Shown in pieces: positions 46,001 through 57,149 of a DNA stretch of 64,000 nucleotides (position 1 is its first letter; each line of letters opens with the position of its first letter). The translations under genes and the position numbers were made by a program. Source of the DNA: Takakia lepidozioides (taxonomy: Eukaryota > Streptophyta > Takakiopsida > Takakiales > Takakiaceae); contig CM060731.1 in the NCBI GenBank assembly GCA_030704615.1, positions 51,150,001 through 51,214,000 of the forward strand, read 5' to 3'. The notes under the pieces were generated by a model. That model worked only from the letters and a program-made list of their open reading frames with translations, searched no databases and was not told where the DNA came from.

Positions 46001-46930
46001 GGTATGTGTACCATATTAATTTATGTGTACATTTGCCTACATATTTGTATTTATGTATATTTAGATCAATACTTTACCAGAGAGGGGTTTTTGAAAAACA
46101 AATTGTATAAAATATATGTATGGGAAGGGGTATGATTGGTTAAAATATTGAAGTATACAAAGATCTATAAATACATATAAGAGTACAAGTTATGTATATA
46201 TATTTTTGCATTTGTTGATGGGATTGACCCTAAGACCTAAATTTTTCTCTCTTTTTGTAGGGGGAGGGGCTTTTTTAAAAATAATTTTTTTTACAAGTTT
46301 TTATACACAAGGGATGGATAAATTGGTAATTAAAATACATACGGCGGTTAATATCAGTGTAGAATGCTGAGTACACAGGTATTAAAAAACATGTCTTGAT
46401 CGCACATGTTATGAGATTTATATGAATAGTGAACCCCTAGCTTGGGAACTTCCTTGACATGTTTCCAGTTGATGTCCCTGTCTATGTCAAATTCCGGCGA
46501 TGCAGTGGATTGATGAAGCGAGGCCTTCCTCGCTTCGATTAGCAGATCCTAATACAAAGCCGACAAGAGAGTGGACAGAGAGCAAGTGGTTCCATCAAAG
46601 GTTCACTTGCATCTTGCCCTCCATATGTGCCATAGTGTAGCTGTTTTTTTTGGTTTTGTTGTGAGGTTTGGTATTATACCAACTATAAAACATAACTTTT
46701 AGGTCAACAAGTCGCGTAACGTGCGGGCTAGATAACGTTGGGTTCGATCCGGTTGTCTGGACTTTTGGAAGGCTTCTAGCTTTAGCTTTTCAAATTAAGC
46801 TAAGGCACTAGGTGAAGAGGAGACATCAGAATTTATGCTTGTTTTGGCAAAAATTCAATTTTCTACATGCAAGTTTTTATATCATTGAAAGGTATACATG
46901 TATCCATATTCCATTTTAATGTTCCAAATG

Positions 46931-46961
46931 AATGAGAGAGAGAGAGAGAGAGAGAGAGAGG
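46931..46961. repeat. GA microsatellite
   Basis: An uninterrupted run of about fifteen GA dinucleotides ending in GGGG. Confidence 0.9.
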
Positions 46962-48119
46962 GGATTGTAGCCCTGTAAAACTAAATATTTATATCATTGC
47001 CAAAAGGTCCCAAAAAAACATCATGCATGCAGAAATGATTCTTAAGCTAAATAATTGTTTAGTTGTTTCACTTATAAATAGTACAATAATTCAAATAAAG
47101 CTTAAATGGGCTTCCTCCCTTTCCCCAAATTTAAAAAAAGAAGAAGTAAAATAGTCAGTATTGTTCTAAGGAATGCTCTTAAATAATAATAACATAGACT
47201 AGAGTTTCTTCTTGGAAAAAACTGTAGGGGCATGAGAGGATTTATGTGGTGTACATATTCAATGGGGTCTTACAGTGTTATTATAACAACATCATAAGCC
47301 CAACAGCCGCTGATCGATCAGCATCGACGATTCGCACTGTTTTCGTGCAAGCGCGGTTAGTGGGACCTCGGCCATGAGTAGCTGAAGATAGATAGATACC
47401 CTCTGATTGTCCTGGAGACTTGACAGTACTGTCTCACTGGTATATCACACAATTGTAGACTTGCTTCCTTGAGTTGCATCCGTGAGAGCTCCGGTTGTCT
47501 GCTACTGAAGCTAGAGAAGAAACCCAGGCAGGGTCAAAAAGCTGAAGTTGTGCCAAAATAGGCAAAGCCAAGTATTGTACGTGATGTGGTCCTCTTTTGC
47601 AGTCCTGTAGCTCATGGTTCTGCAGTTCAATGTCGGCCAATACATCATATAACTGTATGTCAATACTTGCATGTGAGTGTCAACGCAGGTAATTATGTTG
47701 AACAGTGTTATGTTAATCGAAAATTCATGTAGTGATAGAGCTCTGCTGAAACCAGTTAAACTAAAACTGGCCGAAAGAGATCTTCTTACGATCTTACATT
47801 CTGGTTATGCCAGACGACCATCTCACTTTCTCTGAGACCCTGGTGCAACAAAAGATTATATCAGCTTGAACATTTTGAGGATATGACTAATGTGAATGTC
47901 TAATGAGACCCACCTTGCTTCACCTCTCTAGAGATAATATCTAGTCTCGAAATTGCACCGCCTTTCAATCCTAAATTATCAAGCTCACAAAAGAGATCAG
48001 TGATAAGATAAACTCTCGTTTCTGTGAACAGTCCACCACGGGTGATAGATAATGGAAACCTTAGCGCTACAGGGGCAGTTGGGGAGCCTAGTGGCCATAT
48101 GGATTAGAAAATCTTGATC
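46962..48119. other. 3' flank of the UbiA-family gene, non-coding
   Basis: No gene is recognised; it may contain the untranslated region and terminator of the minus-strand gene ending at 48120. Confidence 0.35.
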
Positions 48120-50589
48120 TTAATCCGCTCTGCAAGGGTTCATTCTATAATTCACACAGAGAAAATGGTGATGCCTGTACCGGTAAGCCAGACAGCCAGA
48201 CAGGACGGCACCGAAAGCTTCGCAGATGAGTTGTGGAGTAGAGTATGATGAGTCCTTCATGACAACATAGTGCGTGAACAGTGGATCCATGAGAAAGATG
48301 AATGCCATTATTTTCCGAGCTAGATCATCTCCAAATATCATTGGAAACGTTCTTCTTCCAATCTTGGTATCACCAGCCACGTCTCTGAAGTCCTACATCC
48401 ATCCAAAAAAAAAATAGTCATTTTTGTCCAGGCTGTAAGTGATTATTACTCAAAGACAGTCGAAGCGGGGCTGTTGCAGGAATCACTGACCTGACTCCAA
48501 TGGTGGTTTCCAGCTTGGGCTGCTCTTGTCAGTGCCCACCACAGCAACTTGTCTGTTCCCACATTTATCAACTGTAAGAAGATATAGAGTCTGTACAAAT
48601 GATATTATGAGCTGATTGGCTTAAACTTTTGCACATTTAGAATTTTTTGGAACAGGATACGTACACGACTAGATCTTCAGGGACCGCTCTAGGACATGGC
48701 CCTCCCAATATTGCTGCAAGGCGAAGCTAGTACGCGAAAGTTTAGAGTGTACAAACTTAAGCTGTTCGCGAGCTTTTCATAGATTCATTACACCAGGTAC
48801 TAGGCGTAACTAATCCATGTACCCATTGCCTCTGGGCATAACGCCAAACATAACAGTTGGGAAATCTTGGCAGGGCCTCTTGGTAGTGCGATAGTGTACC
48901 TGTCAGAGGATTTGCAATACTTATAGACACAGTGGTAAGTGTGATAGTGCCGACACACATTGCAAGACTTTTCCCCACACCTGACGAATTCCCCTGCTGC
49001 AGGCCTAGAAGGTCCCAAAGGACTATTCCCTGCCACATCAATGTCCAGGGCAGCACTCCCATCTGACGCAAGCACGAGACCACAACCCGGGTTGTCACTG
49101 TCATGACCACTGAAACAGCTGAAGCTTCAGTACACAATCCATTACCAGATGATATCTCAGGACACCCACGTTGCAGACTCAGTATCTCTAGCGGTAAGAC
49201 TTTTCAATCATTGGAAACAAATTCAGATGTAGGCACTCCTAAAATTAAAAGATGCTACTATGCCTAGCTGACACTTATAACTCAGTTGAGGAAACAATAA
49301 ATTGCCTTTATAATCCAGTTAGTGTGAAGGCTTCAACTATTTTAAACTGATCTGTAAACCCGAAACTCTTACATTCATGGCCCGCATTAGTCTATGTCGT
49401 ATGTGTACCCTGTTTTCACTAGAAATATCAGCGAGCTCTTCCGATTGATTGAGACGACTTCAGGATCTCCCTATATGCTAGTAAAGAGATTCGCGTAGAA
49501 ACCTTCTCTCCTAATAATATCTATTTCAACAGAATTATGAATTCTTACATGCCAGCCTACGAAGCCGAAGAGTAAGTTTATCAAGATGTAGCGACTGAGA
49601 CACCCTTCCCGAGAAACTAAACCCGAAGCGACGGGGCGCCATGGCTTGTCGATCAGGTCATCCGGTCCACCAACGTACTGATTGGCAAGATTGAAGGTGT
49701 AGAGGTACAGCCACGAATACAAAACTTCCTTACTAAACGTTTCTGCAGCATGAATCCAAAATTGTCGATCTAATCTGTACACAAACGAAGCCTTATGTGA
49801 GAGGATCGATTGTTCAAGGGTGCAGTCAAAAGCCTTGGAATAGTGTCACTACCCTTTTAGTGCAGGAAGGAGAAATAGGGTGCGCTCTCACCATCACTAT
49901 GCACTTGCAGCTATCAGGACTATCACTGTACGCTATGAAATTTCAGGAGTACCCCACTGCATAGATATGATTACCAAGTACCACAGGGTTAATTTGTCCG
50001 AATGGCCCAGTATGCTTGTGCAGCTCCCTTATACTTCTATATTGTAAGGACCAGCTTCCGTGACATCTGAAAGGCGCGATGAGCTGCAGCTGCAGATATT
50101 ACTCCAAGGTAGTACGTATATATTCAGATACAGACTAAGACGTATCCCGTAGTTACATTAGATAGAAGTAACATTAAGGACACCTCTTTGTAATTGTATA
50201 TCACGTACACTTAGTCTCTTAAACACATGCAATGTGCTTTCAAAACCTAATCGAGGACAAAAAGTCTTGCCCGTGAGATTGTGGACTTACCCCTGCATAT
50301 GGGGTTGTATTGCTAGAATGTTGATGCCAACACACCAAAAGGGAATCATCGCAGAAGGTATGTCGTTGCATGTTGCCAAGTAGATTATCTTCATCTCCTT
50401 TTGTACAAGCTTGGACATAGCTGCTATGGGGTGGTCCTCTCCCACTATCGGCCCGATGGTGCCTCCTGTGCTTACCTCCCTGAGTAATGTCTTCCGTGCA
50501 GATGGTAAGGGATCACCTCCCTCGACAGGCATGGGATTCATAGAGCGCATCTCAAAAGATTCTTCATTCGGACCTGCTCGGATCGTCAT
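48120..50589 (-). CDS. UbiA-superfamily membrane prenyltransferase or terpene cyclase, five exons
   Basis: Exons (minus strand): 50589-50291, 49774-49549, 49062-48900, 48571-48491 and 48392-48120, about 346 residues in total. Junctions 1-2 (GT/AG, split Gly codon), 2-3 and 4-5 are phase-consistent. Junction 3-4 is not in phase as written; an alternative acceptor about 20 bp inside exon 4 restores the frame. Exon 1 has a ~60-residue soluble N-terminus, then a membrane segment starting IIYLATCNDIPSAMIPFW. Exon 2 carries the first Asp-rich motif (NQYVGGPDD, followed by DKPWRPVASGL). Exons 4-5 join to give the second (WSQDFRDVAGD) followed by GRRTFPMIFGDDLAR. Both motifs bind Mg-diphosphate in UbiA enzymes. 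Their wording is like the fungal/bacterial branch that includes the fumagillin-pathway membrane terpene cyclase, unlike plant chlorophyll synthase, tocopherol or COQ2 enzymes. Substrate and product are unknown. Confidence 0.8.
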
Positions 50590-51179
50590 TTGACAAGTCC
50601 GCTTCTACAATACACACATGAGCATTCCATCAGTCCCACTTGCTCTGAATCCCTTAGAGCTGTTCCTTGTTTGGGGGGCAAGAAGTAATTTTTCCAATCC
50701 TGAATAGTAAAGTAAATGCACTTGTAAGGAAGTGTTGTTACAAGCCACTAAAACCGGCTGAAGCAAGGTCAACCCGAGGAGGTGATCAAGTGTTATGTCA
50801 AGCGGTGATCAGAGTTATGAAATCTTGAGACAAATTTGAGATTTTACCATATACCATGGAGCAATGAGAGTGAAAAGCCATGACACATAAATTTGTATAT
50901 ATTTTTGGGGTTTCAAGTGACTTGGTGAGAGCATGTATTTTAGTCCTCAGACTTCAAATTACAGCCGTCTTGTCTTGATCTCGGCCTCATATACATCTCT
51001 TAAGATTCCTCTCAGATTCATTCTGTGTTATGGCTGCTCCAGTAACAATATCGTTTGAGACCAGTACACAATTCATTTTTGAGTGAAGTCCAACTGCTAG
51101 ATTGATAAGCCATCCCAGGCCGTTGTGGCTGTCATATTAGGCTGTGTCGGATGTGTCCCGTAGTAGACAACTATAAAGA
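50590..51179. other. 5' flank of the UbiA-family gene
   Basis: Non-coding. Presumed promoter region of the minus-strand gene, but no element can be assigned with confidence. Confidence 0.35.
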
Positions 51180-51312
51180 AATGAAACGGTGCTTTAGAAC
51201 GTCCGCGGAAAGCTCATAGAGCTTATGGGACAAAATGGAAATGAAATGAAATGAAATGGTGCTTTATAACGTCCGCGGAAAGCTCGTAGAGCTTATGGGA
51301 CAAAATGGAAGA
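51178..51312. repeat. Tandem duplication of about 65 bp
   Basis: The unit CGTCCGCGGAAAGCTCATAG ... GCTTATGGGACAAAATGG is present at about 51210 and again at about 51275 with two or three differences, separated by an ATGAA microsatellite-like run. It lies at the 3' boundary of the LINE relic. Confidence 0.8.
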
Positions 51313-51346
51313 AAACATGAGAGAGGAACAAATCCAGAAACCACAA

Positions 51347-51706
51347 TTAATGTTCTAGCGATTGTCTAAGGGTGAAGGCCTCGTGTAGGTAGGCTGCCAC
51401 GCATTTTTGATCCTCATAGTGAAAGACATCAGTGAGAGTTTGGGTTCCACTGAATAAACAGTGAAATCTCCCACGGATCTCGTAGTATAGAGGGCAGTAG
51501 AAGAAGAAGTGTTCTTCAGTTTCAATTTCCTTGCTGCGCCCTATGCAAGCTGGACATAGGCGGTCCTCCCGTTGCAGGTTTTCCCATCTGCCAGTCTCTA
51601 TCCGTAGGTTGTGGGAACCCACCCTGAACCGCCCCAATGCCCTCAAGAGGGAAGGAGATAAGGAGATAATGGAAGAAAACATGAGAGGAAACAAAACCAG
51701 AGCCAA
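51347..51706 (-). pseudogene. LINE ORF2 C-terminus (RT zinc-binding domain)
   Basis: The minus-strand frame reads LGRFRVGSHNLRIETGRWEN, then REDRLCPACIGRSKEIETEE and HFFFYCPLYYEIRGRF. This is the CCHC-type zf-RVT domain found at the C-terminus of plant non-LTR retrotransposon ORF2 proteins. The frame ends at 51347, and nothing of the RT or endonuclease is seen upstream, so the copy is 5'-truncated, as is usual for LINEs. The 3' sequence at 51300-51395 recurs at about 51665-51757 (GGAAGAAAACATGAGAG and GTAAGGGTGAAGGCC), so two 3' ends are nested or tandem. Confidence 0.8.
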
Positions 51707-51759
51707 GAATAAGAACTATTGCTCGAGTGATTGTGTAAGGGTGAAGGCCTTGTGCTGAA

Positions 51760-54700
51760 GAAGAAGAGTATAACTCTCGTTTGCAATAAAAGGACTAGCG
51801 AAATGCCGAACAACAAGATAGTCAATGGCAGACTCTGGACCTCGCTCTCAACATCTGTCACTGTTCTAGAGATCAGAGACTGTACTGAGAAGCTTAAAAT
51901 ATATCACATGTATTCATTAGTGGAATTGGCCAATAAATTCAGAGCTGCGTACTTAACCATCCCAATTCGATGGTCAAAAGACACCTGCATGTTACCTAGA
52001 TTATAATGGAACTGAAAATCCAGTTCAAAATGTTAGACCTAAAGAAAATCTTTTAGTTAATCTTGTGTAGCACATATCTTTATTGACCCGTTTAACGGAA
52101 AACATGACAACAAGAACATTAAGGTGGCAAACGATATGCCTCTTGGGTTGGTTGTGGTCAAGTGAGTAAGGGTCTCCTGCTACTGCACTAAGGCTCTTAC
52201 AAACAGATGAATTGCAAGTGGCTTCGCGGGCAAACAGCATTAGTACGAGTGACTGTATTGATAAACAAAATTTTCAGTACTTGTCATCAACAAGCATTTC
52301 CTACGATAGGATCCATCAGATATAATGGCTACTCACTACTACTGACCTTCCACCTAGCACGGCACCGATATATCACTCGAAATCATTATATAGCGTTTTC
52401 TTGTTTTCTTACGTGAGATATTCGGCAACAGCAAGTGCGCTTCGCGAAGTAAACCGGTCCCAATCTGGTGTATTGTTGTTTCTGAAGGCTATGGTCGTCC
52501 CGGTGCAATAAACCCCTAGTTGCAGAGTCCCCTACCTTCAACCCACTACCACTGCAACTGATCACAGCTGCCATGGTCCTCCAACCAACTGATGACCCCC
52601 CCTTGCAGACTTGGTATATTACGACTATCAAGTCTACCACACACAACTTTGCCGAGTGTGAGAGAGAACAACGAGAGACACTCGTCTGTTCGAGCAATGC
52701 GTAAGACCGACCATACACTATAATGATCCTGTCAGGGATCCTTTGTACTTCCACAAAACTCTGTAGACTCTACATGTATATATTTCGTGTCGTGGACGCC
52801 AAATCGCTGTGCAGTTCATAGAGGCGCGGTACTCAACTTTAGATGCTGCCATTCTTACAGTAGGTTTTGTAGCGGGTGTTGTATACAACTTGGGCGATAG
52901 ATGCATGGCCATGGCCATAGATTATTGCAATTTACTGCTAGTGGTTGGCAATCTATTTTTGATAAATTCCTAGTAATATTGCGGTAGAATTCCCAGACTT
53001 GCAATAGTTGGTTGTGGACTTTGGGAGTGCAATTGAGAGGGGTGATGGAGTTAGGGAAGGAGTTTGATTGCATCTTGTAAATGAGCTGACCATGTCCATA
53101 AACATATATGTACATTGGAACCCACTAGCACAATAGCTGCTAAAATGAGCCACCCTAAACATTCCCGACAAAGCAATGTTTCCAGATTCACTCCAAGTTT
53201 GCCGGTACATTCAATTAGGATAATAAGGGAAAGAGAAATGGGTGGTTTGAATTCATTCTGCTTAGAATATGCTTTGCAAGAATCAAACCTACCCTCAGGA
53301 AAATTTAAAATTTGTTGTCTTATTCAGGATATTTTTTAGATTAATAATACTTTGTAATTGTAGTACTTTATGCCATGATCCATCTAGGTGGTATTGGGTT
53401 CAAATCCTGGCAATTATAGCCACCAATTTGCAGGATGGGTTAAATCGTTAAATCTTCACCTTGGAAGATGAGGTAGTCTATTCACCCTCCTTTTTGGTGG
53501 GCCGCCCCAAAAACAGATTTTACTTCCATGAAGTCCTACCAGCTCCCCTGAATCCATAGATATGAGCCTTTACTCTCCTACATCTATCCAGAGTAAGAAT
53601 TCTGAGCAAATTCACCATTGAAATTGCGAAATAATAACAAAACAATATGGTTGTCTTTTCATCCCACACAAAATATGTTCCGGCAAAAACAAGTTTGATC
53701 ATGGTATCATTGAAATTTTTCATTTCTGAATGCGCTCCAGATTCACAATCTCGGGCACCGCAAGATGCTCTCGCCAAGTTTCAGATCAAAATACCTAAAT
53801 TTGCTGAAGGGGTGCTTTGTATGTGAAAGCAGAGGGTATTTTCAATTTCTAAATGCACTAGGGGACAAACACCATCACGTGCTTCCAACTTTGTAGATAT
53901 GATTCCTTCTATAGAACGCTAACAAAGTGATTGTATTTCATATACTTCAACCAAAAGATACTTATATATCCTTGGGAGACTAGACCAGAACTTTCCAAGA
54001 TCCGACAACTATAGAGAGAGAGAAGACACCGGCCATAGCCAGCGTAACTAAGAGTCGGGTCCGTGGGCACTCTCAAACGCCCCAAGCAAGCGCCCCTGGA
54101 TGGAACCGCCCCTTAAAAGTGAAAGGGTGGTTCCATGGACACCTTTCCATCCACCCCTCTCGAAATCTTGGTAGCAATTGCCATGTGGACCCATGACATA
54201 GTGATTGACAATTAATATAAGTTTTGGATGAAAATGTCAAAAATCAGTAGGATTATGTAAGGCTGCGGGTCCCGCTGTAGGAAAAGACGCAGCCGTGGGT
54301 TAGGGGCGCCGTGAAAGTCGCTGGGCCCTTGTGAAGAGACGTCTTTTTTTCTTTTTTTTGCGCCCAAGGGCGTGGGGCCGCCCCTTAAGGAATATTCTAT
54401 TTCGACCAAAAGCGCCTCATTACTCCTGGGGCGATAGGGCCACTTCACCTTGCGGCTACTACCCTTTTCGGGGGTGGGCTCTATTCCGACAACTATAATG
54501 AGATTGACTATAGATTGTGTGTATAACGACGAAATGTACTATACTGATGTGAGTATATTTTAATGCACATGACTATGCATAAAGGCGGTACTATAAACTA
54601 TTACGTTTAGTAAGCTTGCTTCGACAAGAGTCATATATCTATTTTATTGTTTCTATAATATATATACATATATGCAATTTGGTCCACATTTTTATACGCC

Positions 54701-55110
54701 ATGGTCGATTGGTTGTCCGTTCTAATGGAAGCCACTTCAAATAAGATGTTGGTCGATTCCCTAGTGGTGGTGAGCCTGGTGGTGAGCCAGGGGGTCCACT
54801 CTTCATAAAATATACCTATCATGTGAACCCCTGTATATAGGTCATTCATGATTTTAAGACTTTTTTTTTTCAAAGTTATAAAAGATCGTAATATAAATAT
54901 TATAATACTAAAATAGATTACCCCTTTGCATGTATATAAATGTTTTTAATTTCAAAATATCATTATCAATTTTAAGTAATATAGGTATTAATGACTTAAG
55001 AATATAAACATTAATAAAAAATCTCTACTTACCATTGATAACATTATCAAAACTTTTTAGTTATTTACATCAAGTTCATATCTATTAGAACTTGCATGAT
55101 ACTTAAGGGG
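51760..55110. other. Non-coding, repeat-rich stretch
   Basis: No gene was supported. Small overlapping frames occur on both strands at 52386-53450 without motifs. A single tRNA-like B-box (GGGTTCAAATCC near 53397) suggests another SINE fragment. Sequence from 54500 onward is AT-rich. Confidence 0.4.
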
Positions 55111-55111
55111 A

Positions 55112-55835
55112 ATTGCAGCCTATGGTGGACCAAAATGAAATACACCATGAGTCCATAATATTAAAGTCCAAAAACAGAGAATTTGTTTTCAAACTAAAAA
55201 ATAATAGGTCATTGGATGGGACTGTTGAAACCGTCAATTATTGACAGAGTTGACACTATATAATCATTATGAGTGGCGATTTCAATCACCAAACGGATAA
55301 TGTCCATCATTTTTCTTGCACCTTCAGTACATAACCAAAGAAAAACATCCAAAAGTCCCAAGACTTCAATTCGCTCTTCATCTAAGGAAACTTAACATGT
55401 TTATTGAATGAAGTTTACTTGTAAAAAATAATTCTTATAATAAGGGACTCTATGGAATCAGTTTATTTGTAGGCACCAAAAAAGACCTAAATTCCTTTTT
55501 CGACTTTAATAATTTTCAGTTAATGTTCTCACTTTACATTTTTCATCTTTCAATGCAAATTTGGCCAGGTCCTTTTTCTGAATTACGTTATGAATGATTA
55601 AAAAGTCCAATGGCTTTTAAAATGAAGTATAACAAATCCTTATGGACTTTTGAAAAAATCCATAACTACTAGCCATTTGTTTTTTCGCTTGTGAGACTTG
55701 GAAATGTATGTAGTTGAGCCCCCATAGACTAGTCCCATTTTATCATTTAAGAATATGATAGTTTACAACTAATTAAGGTCCTAAGAAAATAGTGTTGTGA
55801 CAACATTTTTGGTCCACCGTAGGCTACAACTACAT
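55112..55835. mobile_element. MITE copy 1 (GCAGCCTAYGGTGGACCAAAA termini)
   Basis: The left end TTGCAGCCTATGGTGGACC and right end GGTCCACCGTAGGCTACAA are inverted repeats. The interior shares blocks with copy 2 at 58.05 kb: AACAAATCCTTATGGA, CCATTTGTTTTTTCG, GTTTACAACTAATTAAGG and GTGTTGTGACA. There is no coding capacity. The superfamily is not certain because no target duplication could be fixed. Confidence 0.75.
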
Positions 55836-57140
55836 TTTAAACAAGCTAATGTTATAATGCTCTCTAAATCAACCATCATGTTGTCCATCATAACATAGGT
55901 ATATATTGATCCGCTAAACTGATTTGCATGTGAGAATGACAGTATAATAGAACAACATCATCTCTAATTGAATTCACCAATTTTTTACTTTTCTTTGCAT
56001 TCTTTGAACCCTACCTAATCAAATACCTTTGGTTGCTGCTTTAGAGGTTTTCGTTGGTCTACCTTTTTTTTTTCCTAGTTTGGACCTCAATATCATCCAC
56101 AATAAAAAGTACATCAGAGTCTCAACTTAGACTTAGTTCTGAGCTTGTAGTTTTATTATTGATCGTTGGTTATTTTCTCTACAAAATAGCATCGATGCAC
56201 TTCTTACTCATGTTAACCTATCATTGGATAGAGTAGGGTTGCCATTAAGTTGGCTAACCAAGGTACTCTTAAATATAATGGTTTTCCCATCTCTTCAACA
56301 ATTGGAATAATCAGCTTGTTATCTTTTGTCCTTCTTGCTCATCAACAAGGACATCCAAAGGGTAGTTGCAGGATAAGGTGAACCAAAAACGGCAGATGCT
56401 GCCTTCCATGGAAGTCCATAACCAAATTTAAATTGACGACATTTCCCCAAATAATTTCAAATGATGATAGAAAATGGTATATTTAACATTTTTAGGAAAG
56501 GGTCTTACCGAAAACATCAAATATGTGTTTTACTATAAATTTTAGTCTTTAATTTGGATAAGATTTGACATATCAAAAATTAGAATTTACATCGATTTGT
56601 CTATATACAAGCAAGCGACCATCATAGATTATATTTTTGTATCATTTGCAGTAAAATATGACACCTCAAAAGCTCAAAACACAAGATGTACTAAACTAGA
56701 ACAAATCCACCTATATATAACACTCATATTAGTCCATAAGTAGTAAATGACAGCTGATATTGTCATTTTAAATTGAAATCTAAAGTGTTTTCTAAATTGA
56801 CCCCCTTATCTCAAAAGTTCAAAGCAATACACCAAAGGCACAATGACTTATTTTGAGTCCATATATTTTCATTTGCAGTGGTAACAGTCCACAATTGTCA
56901 TGTTCAAAAGTCCATACCTCTTGGACATTTTATTTGATTGACAATTAGACGGTTGATATAGGTAGATATTAAAGTTAGGAATCCAGCATGGAAAATGTTT
57001 CTCAATGGGTGCCATGTAGAGGGCTGATTTGTCGTTAATTTGACAAAGACCTTATCTGGTCTTGTCCATGTTCCGACAAGACAATATTTACAACGCCTGC
57101 AAGGGCATAAATTACCTAGCAATTTTCTTTTTCCCAGCTG
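55836..57140. other. AT-rich stretch between the MITE and the copia relic
   Basis: No gene is supported. It may contain eroded 5' parts of the copia element whose integrase starts near 57150, but no gag motif can be read. Confidence 0.35.
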
Positions 57141-57149
57141 TCTCTCTTG

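Noticed and set aside
52386-52754. 122-codon minus-strand frame
   Set aside because: No domain, Ser/Arg-rich shadow composition, overlapped by other short frames.
53380-53440. Another tRNA/SINE copy on the plus strand (GGGTTCAAATCC)
   Set aside because: Only the B-box is clear; no A-box at the right distance and no shared flank with the other copies.
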